Assembly: GCF_011734195.1 (NCBI RefSeq)
Contig: NZ_JAANTH010000002.1
Coordinates: 186,001 to 250,000, forward strand
Reading direction: 5' to 3'
Length of the DNA: 64,000 bases
DNA from: Halobacterium sp. R2-5
GTDB lineage: Archaea; Halobacteriota; Halobacteria; Halobacteriales; Halobacteriaceae
The notes below the pieces were generated by a model. It did not search any database and was not told the DNA's origin. It worked only from the letters and a program-made list of their open reading frames with translations. The position numbers and the translations under genes are program-made. This document shows positions 61,558 through 64,000 of the stretch, piece after piece. Each line of letters opens with the position of its first letter. Position 1 is the stretch's first letter.

Positions 61558-62739
61558 TCATATCGGGTCGAGGCGGTCCTCGTCGTCCGTGATGAGTTCC
61601 GAGATTTCGTCCTGACGGCCGGCGGCCTGCTGTTCGATGTTCGACTGGGCGTCCACGGCCTGCTCCTGGAGTCGGTCGATGCGGGGCACGTCGGTCACGT
61701 TCGACAGCAGTACGGTCGCCGACAGCACGTCGCTGCCCGGTCGCGGGTCGTCGCCCGCGAGCACCTCCACGCTCCCAATTTCGCCCTCCAGCCACTGCCG
61801 CGCGCGGACGAGCCCCTTCTGGGCGAGCTCCGTCGGCGGTCCGGAAACGACGACGAGCGCGCGCTCCGTCGAGTGGACCTGTGCGGGGCAGGTGAGCCGC
61901 GACTGGACCGCGCGCCGGACGAGGCTGTGGACCTTCGTCGCGGCGTCGACGTCGTCGCCGTCGCTCGACCCGCCCGAGCGCACGCGGCTCAACAGCCCCT
62001 GCTGGCGGCGCGTGGACTGGTCGACGTCCGTCTCCGCGAACGCGATGGAGCTGACGCCGCCGACCGCCAGCGTCCGGTTGATGTCGCTGGAGTCCATCGC
62101 GTTCTCCGAGACGGTCGTGCCGTCGTACTCGCCCGCTCCCAGCAGCGTCACCACGCGCTTGGCGATCTCGTAGTTCGTGCGCTCGTAGCCGTCCTCGATG
62201 GTGTCGCCGCCGTCCTTCCAGGCGTTGTTGTCGAAGACTATCAGGCCGTCAGTCTCCTCGGTGTACGACTGCACGGAGCGAGCGGCGTTCAGCGACGCCC
62301 GCCCGCCCTCGTCGCGGCTCGGGAGGATGCCGAGGCCGTAGACCGGTTCGTCGTAGCGGTCGGCGAGGATCTCCGCGAGCACCGGTCCCCCACCGCTGCC
62401 CGTGCCGCCGCCGAGGCCGCCGATGACGAGGAACGCGTCGATGTCGTGGAGCGGGACGCTGTCGAGGAAGCGCGCGAGCTCCGGACGGTCCTGCCGTGTC
62501 AGCTCCGAGCCGAGCTCGGGGTCGGCGCCCGCGCCGTGGCCCTTCGAGCGCTCGTCGGTCTGCCCGATGAGCACCCGGTTCTGTCGCGGGATGTGCGTGA
62601 TCTTCTCCAGGTCGACGCTCGCGGTGTTGACCACCGCGGAGAACCGACAGAGCGACCGGCCCGTCTCCCCCTCGTACTCCACGATTCTGTCGGCGATCTT
62701 CCCTCCCGCGTTCCCGAACCCGATTACGGCCAACTTCAT
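61558..62739 (-). CDS. cetZ2: CetZ paralogue (CetZ2-like tubulin-family GTPase)
   Basis: This 393-residue protein is clearly related to CetZ1 at 18271-19449: GFGNAGGK at 7-14, VNTASVDL near 38, GGGTGSGG at 110-117, and the same domain order with an acidic C-terminus (ITDDEDRLDPI). The assignment to CetZ2 rather than another paralogue is a guess. The upstream TATA-like box (TATAGC, near 62771-62776) implies a short 5' leader, as with cetZ1. Confidence 0.9.
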   Translation of the reverse strand: MKLAVIGFGNAGGKIADRIVEYEGETGRSLCRFSAVVNTASVDLEKITHIPRQNRVLIGQTDERSKGHGAGADPELGSELTRQDRPELARFLDSVPLHDIDAFLVIGGLGGGTGSGGGPVLAEILADRYDEPVYGLGILPSRDEGGRASLNAARSVQSYTEETDGLIVFDNNAWKDGGDTIEDGYERTNYEIAKRVVTLLGAGEYDGTTVSENAMDSSDINRTLAVGGVSSIAFAETDVDQSTRRQQGLLSRVRSGGSSDGDDVDAATKVHSLVRRAVQSRLTCPAQVHSTERALVVVSGPPTELAQKGLVRARQWLEGEIGSVEVLAGDDPRPGSDVLSATVLLSNVTDVPRIDRLQEQAVDAQSNIEQQAAGRQDEISELITDDEDRLDPI

Positions 62740-62896
62740 GGGTTCCCACGGGTGGGCACAACCTTTTGCTATACAGTGACTACCACTACCGTTTGAAGTG
62801 TAACGACCGTGTAAAAACAGCCTAACGACCGTGGCCGTCCGGCTCCGTTCCCGCGAAAACCCCACCACTAAGAATTCGGCGCCGGAAGATTCGGTC

Positions 62897-63838
62897 ATGA
62901 ACGTAATCGTACACGGCGGCGCGGGTTCGACCCCGGACGAACCGGTCCCGCGACGGGCGACGCTCGACGAGGCCGCGAACGCGGGCGCCTCCGAGTCCGA
63001 CCCCGTAGACGCAGTCGAGGCCGCGATTCGCGTCCTCGAAGCCGACACGCGGTTCAACGCCGGGACGGGCGGCGCGGTGCAGTCCGACGGCGTGATTCGG
63101 ACCGACGCCGGCGTGATGACCAGCGACCGCGAGGCCGGCGCCGCGGCGTCGATGCCCGGCGTCGAGGCCGCGGTCCCCGTCGCGCGGGCGGTGATGGAGG
63201 AGACGCCCCACGTCCTCCTGAACGGCGTCCACGCCGTCGACTTCGCCGCGGACGTCGGCGTGGACGTGGAGTGCGACCTCTGGAGCGAGGACACCCGACA
63301 GCGCTGGGACGACCTCGACGACCACCCCGAGGGGAGCCCGCTCGACCACCTCGATTGGATTCGCGACAAGTTCGGACAGCGCGTGGCCGAGCGTAGCGAG
63401 GCCACGGAACGAGCGAGCGGCGAAGCCGCGAGCAAGGACCCCGAGGGACGCGCCCGGAAGGACCACGACACGGTCGGTGCCGTGGCGTTCGACGGGGAGA
63501 AACTGGCCGCGGCGACGTCGACGGGCGGCCGCTGGCTCGCGCTCGCGGGCCGCGTCGGCGACGTCCCCCAGATCGGCTCGGGGTTCTACGCCGCGCCCGC
63601 TGGCGCCGCGTCCGCGACGGGCGCCGGCGAGGACATCGCGAAAGCCACGCTGACGCGCCGCGCCGTCCGCCACCTCGAAGACGGGCTGGACGCGCAGGAA
63701 GCCGCCGACCGCGCAATCGCGGAGTTCGGCGAGCTCACCGGGTCGTCGGCGGGCGTCGTCGTGCTCGACAGCGACGGCGGGTTCGGGGAGGCGTTCAACT
63801 CCGAGGAGATGCAGACGGCGAGGGCTCGAATGGAGTGA
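62897..63838 (+). CDS. Isoaspartyl peptidase / type 2 L-asparaginase (Ntn hydrolase)
   Basis: This 313-residue precursor is cleaved to alpha and beta chains before Thr192 (HDTVGAVAFDG), the catalytic nucleophile. Other marks are VIVHGGAG at the start, NAGTGGAV and VGDVPQIGSGFYA. It removes isoaspartyl dipeptides or asparagine. The loop before the cleavage site (residues about 163-185) is an Arg/Glu/Ser-rich stretch from repeat-like DNA. A CTAAGAATT box near 62868-62876 supports ATG 62897. Confidence 0.88.
   Translation: MNVIVHGGAGSTPDEPVPRRATLDEAANAGASESDPVDAVEAAIRVLEADTRFNAGTGGAVQSDGVIRTDAGVMTSDREAGAAASMPGVEAAVPVARAVMEETPHVLLNGVHAVDFAADVGVDVECDLWSEDTRQRWDDLDDHPEGSPLDHLDWIRDKFGQRVAERSEATERASGEAASKDPEGRARKDHDTVGAVAFDGEKLAAATSTGGRWLALAGRVGDVPQIGSGFYAAPAGAASATGAGEDIAKATLTRRAVRHLEDGLDAQEAADRAIAEFGELTGSSAGVVVLDSDGGFGEAFNSEEMQTARARME
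63385..63450 (+). repeat. Repeat-like GC segment within the isoaspartyl peptidase gene
   Basis: This short patch (GTGGCCGAGCGTAGCGAGGC, then GAACGAGCGAGCGGCGAAGC) has the GAGCG/GAAGC flavour of the intergenic elements and keeps the reading frame. It encodes the linker just before the autocleavage Thr. Confidence 0.4.
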
Positions 63839-64000
63839 GAGCCCTCGGAATCGCGAACGGCGAACGCAGTGGGCCGTGAGCGGCGAGGAAGTGAGCGGAG
63901 CGAACTCCCGCGGAATCAGCGAACGCCGATAGTCCAGTAGCACGCAACCGCTCGGTCGTCGAGCCACGCCAAACCGCCCCAGCGTTCTTAACCGACCGCG
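63839..64000. other. Window-end intergenic stretch
   Basis: No gene is seen after the asparaginase-type gene. A TTCTTAACC box at 63984-63992 probably belongs to a gene beyond the window. The preceding sequence is GC-rich with GAGCG runs similar in flavour to the intergenic elements. Confidence 0.5.

Overview
The window is chromosomal DNA of an extremely halophilic archaeon (class Halobacteria). The evidence is the very high G+C, acidic proteins, leaderless genes with a TATA-like box about 27 nt before the start codon, Tat lipoproteins, a PGF-CTERM surface protease, two CetZ tubulin-like proteins, archaeosine enzymes, coenzyme F420 genes, the archaeal GTP cyclohydrolase MptA, HMG-CoA reductase and a SUI1 factor. 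The style resembles Halobacterium and its relatives, but the genus cannot be fixed from this sequence alone.

Layout. 1-11.4 kb: archaeosine synthase ArcS (cut by the window edge), a CBS protein, a winged-helix regulator, a Tat lipoprotein, a 1387-residue secreted M6-type metalloprotease, purU facing purS-purQ, a dioxygenase-like VOC protein and the archaeosine radical-SAM enzyme RaSEA. 11.5-20.5 kb: purC, the F420 genes cofH, cofG and cofC, and an apparent operon running cetZ1, membrane-anchored protein, cofC. 20.6-29.2 kb: tmk, an orphan E1-alpha dehydrogenase subunit, a TrkA-like protein bracketed by two stand-alone RAM-domain proteins, an LssY_C-like membrane protein, a chemotaxis transducer and tRNA-Leu. 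29.2-34.3 kb: ferredoxin, cyclophilin, a TrpD2-like protein, a fused siroheme decarboxylase, a hairpin-rich non-coding stretch, an AT-rich foreign-looking ORF and tRNA-Ile. 34.3-48.5 kb: FxsA, a DUF255 protein, a TrmB regulator, mptA, nadK, a KaiC-like ATPase, UspA, a HerA-type ATPase, a phosphatase, an ABC exporter and nurA. 48.5-64 kb: gpmI, an amidohydrolase, a thiamine-binding pair, hmgA, several small membrane proteins, a 2-oxoacid dehydrogenase E1-alpha/E1-beta/mini-lipoyl operon, SUI1, isocitrate dehydrogenase, a second cetZ with its own membrane-protein neighbour, and an isoaspartyl peptidase.

How genes fit together. ArcS and RaSEA act on tRNA G15; PurS/PurQ, PurC and PurU serve purine synthesis; CofG/CofH/CofC build F420; HerA and NurA form the archaeal end-resection pair; MptA starts pterin synthesis; HMG-CoA reductase supplies isoprenoid lipids. 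Most of the window is ordinary core genome.

The least explained structure is a family of GC-rich elements of 150-200 bp. Four copies begin directly at the 3' end of a gene with the same polarity, at 24255, 24634 (reversed), 29124 (reversed) and 40963. Related fragments appear to have been absorbed into the coding sequences of cofC and the isoaspartyl peptidase. Other points for follow-up are the two CetZ/membrane-protein pairs, six consecutive hairpins at 33.2-33.4 kb, and the E1/lipoyl operon without E2 or E3. No CRISPR array, IS element, rRNA or integrase was recognised.
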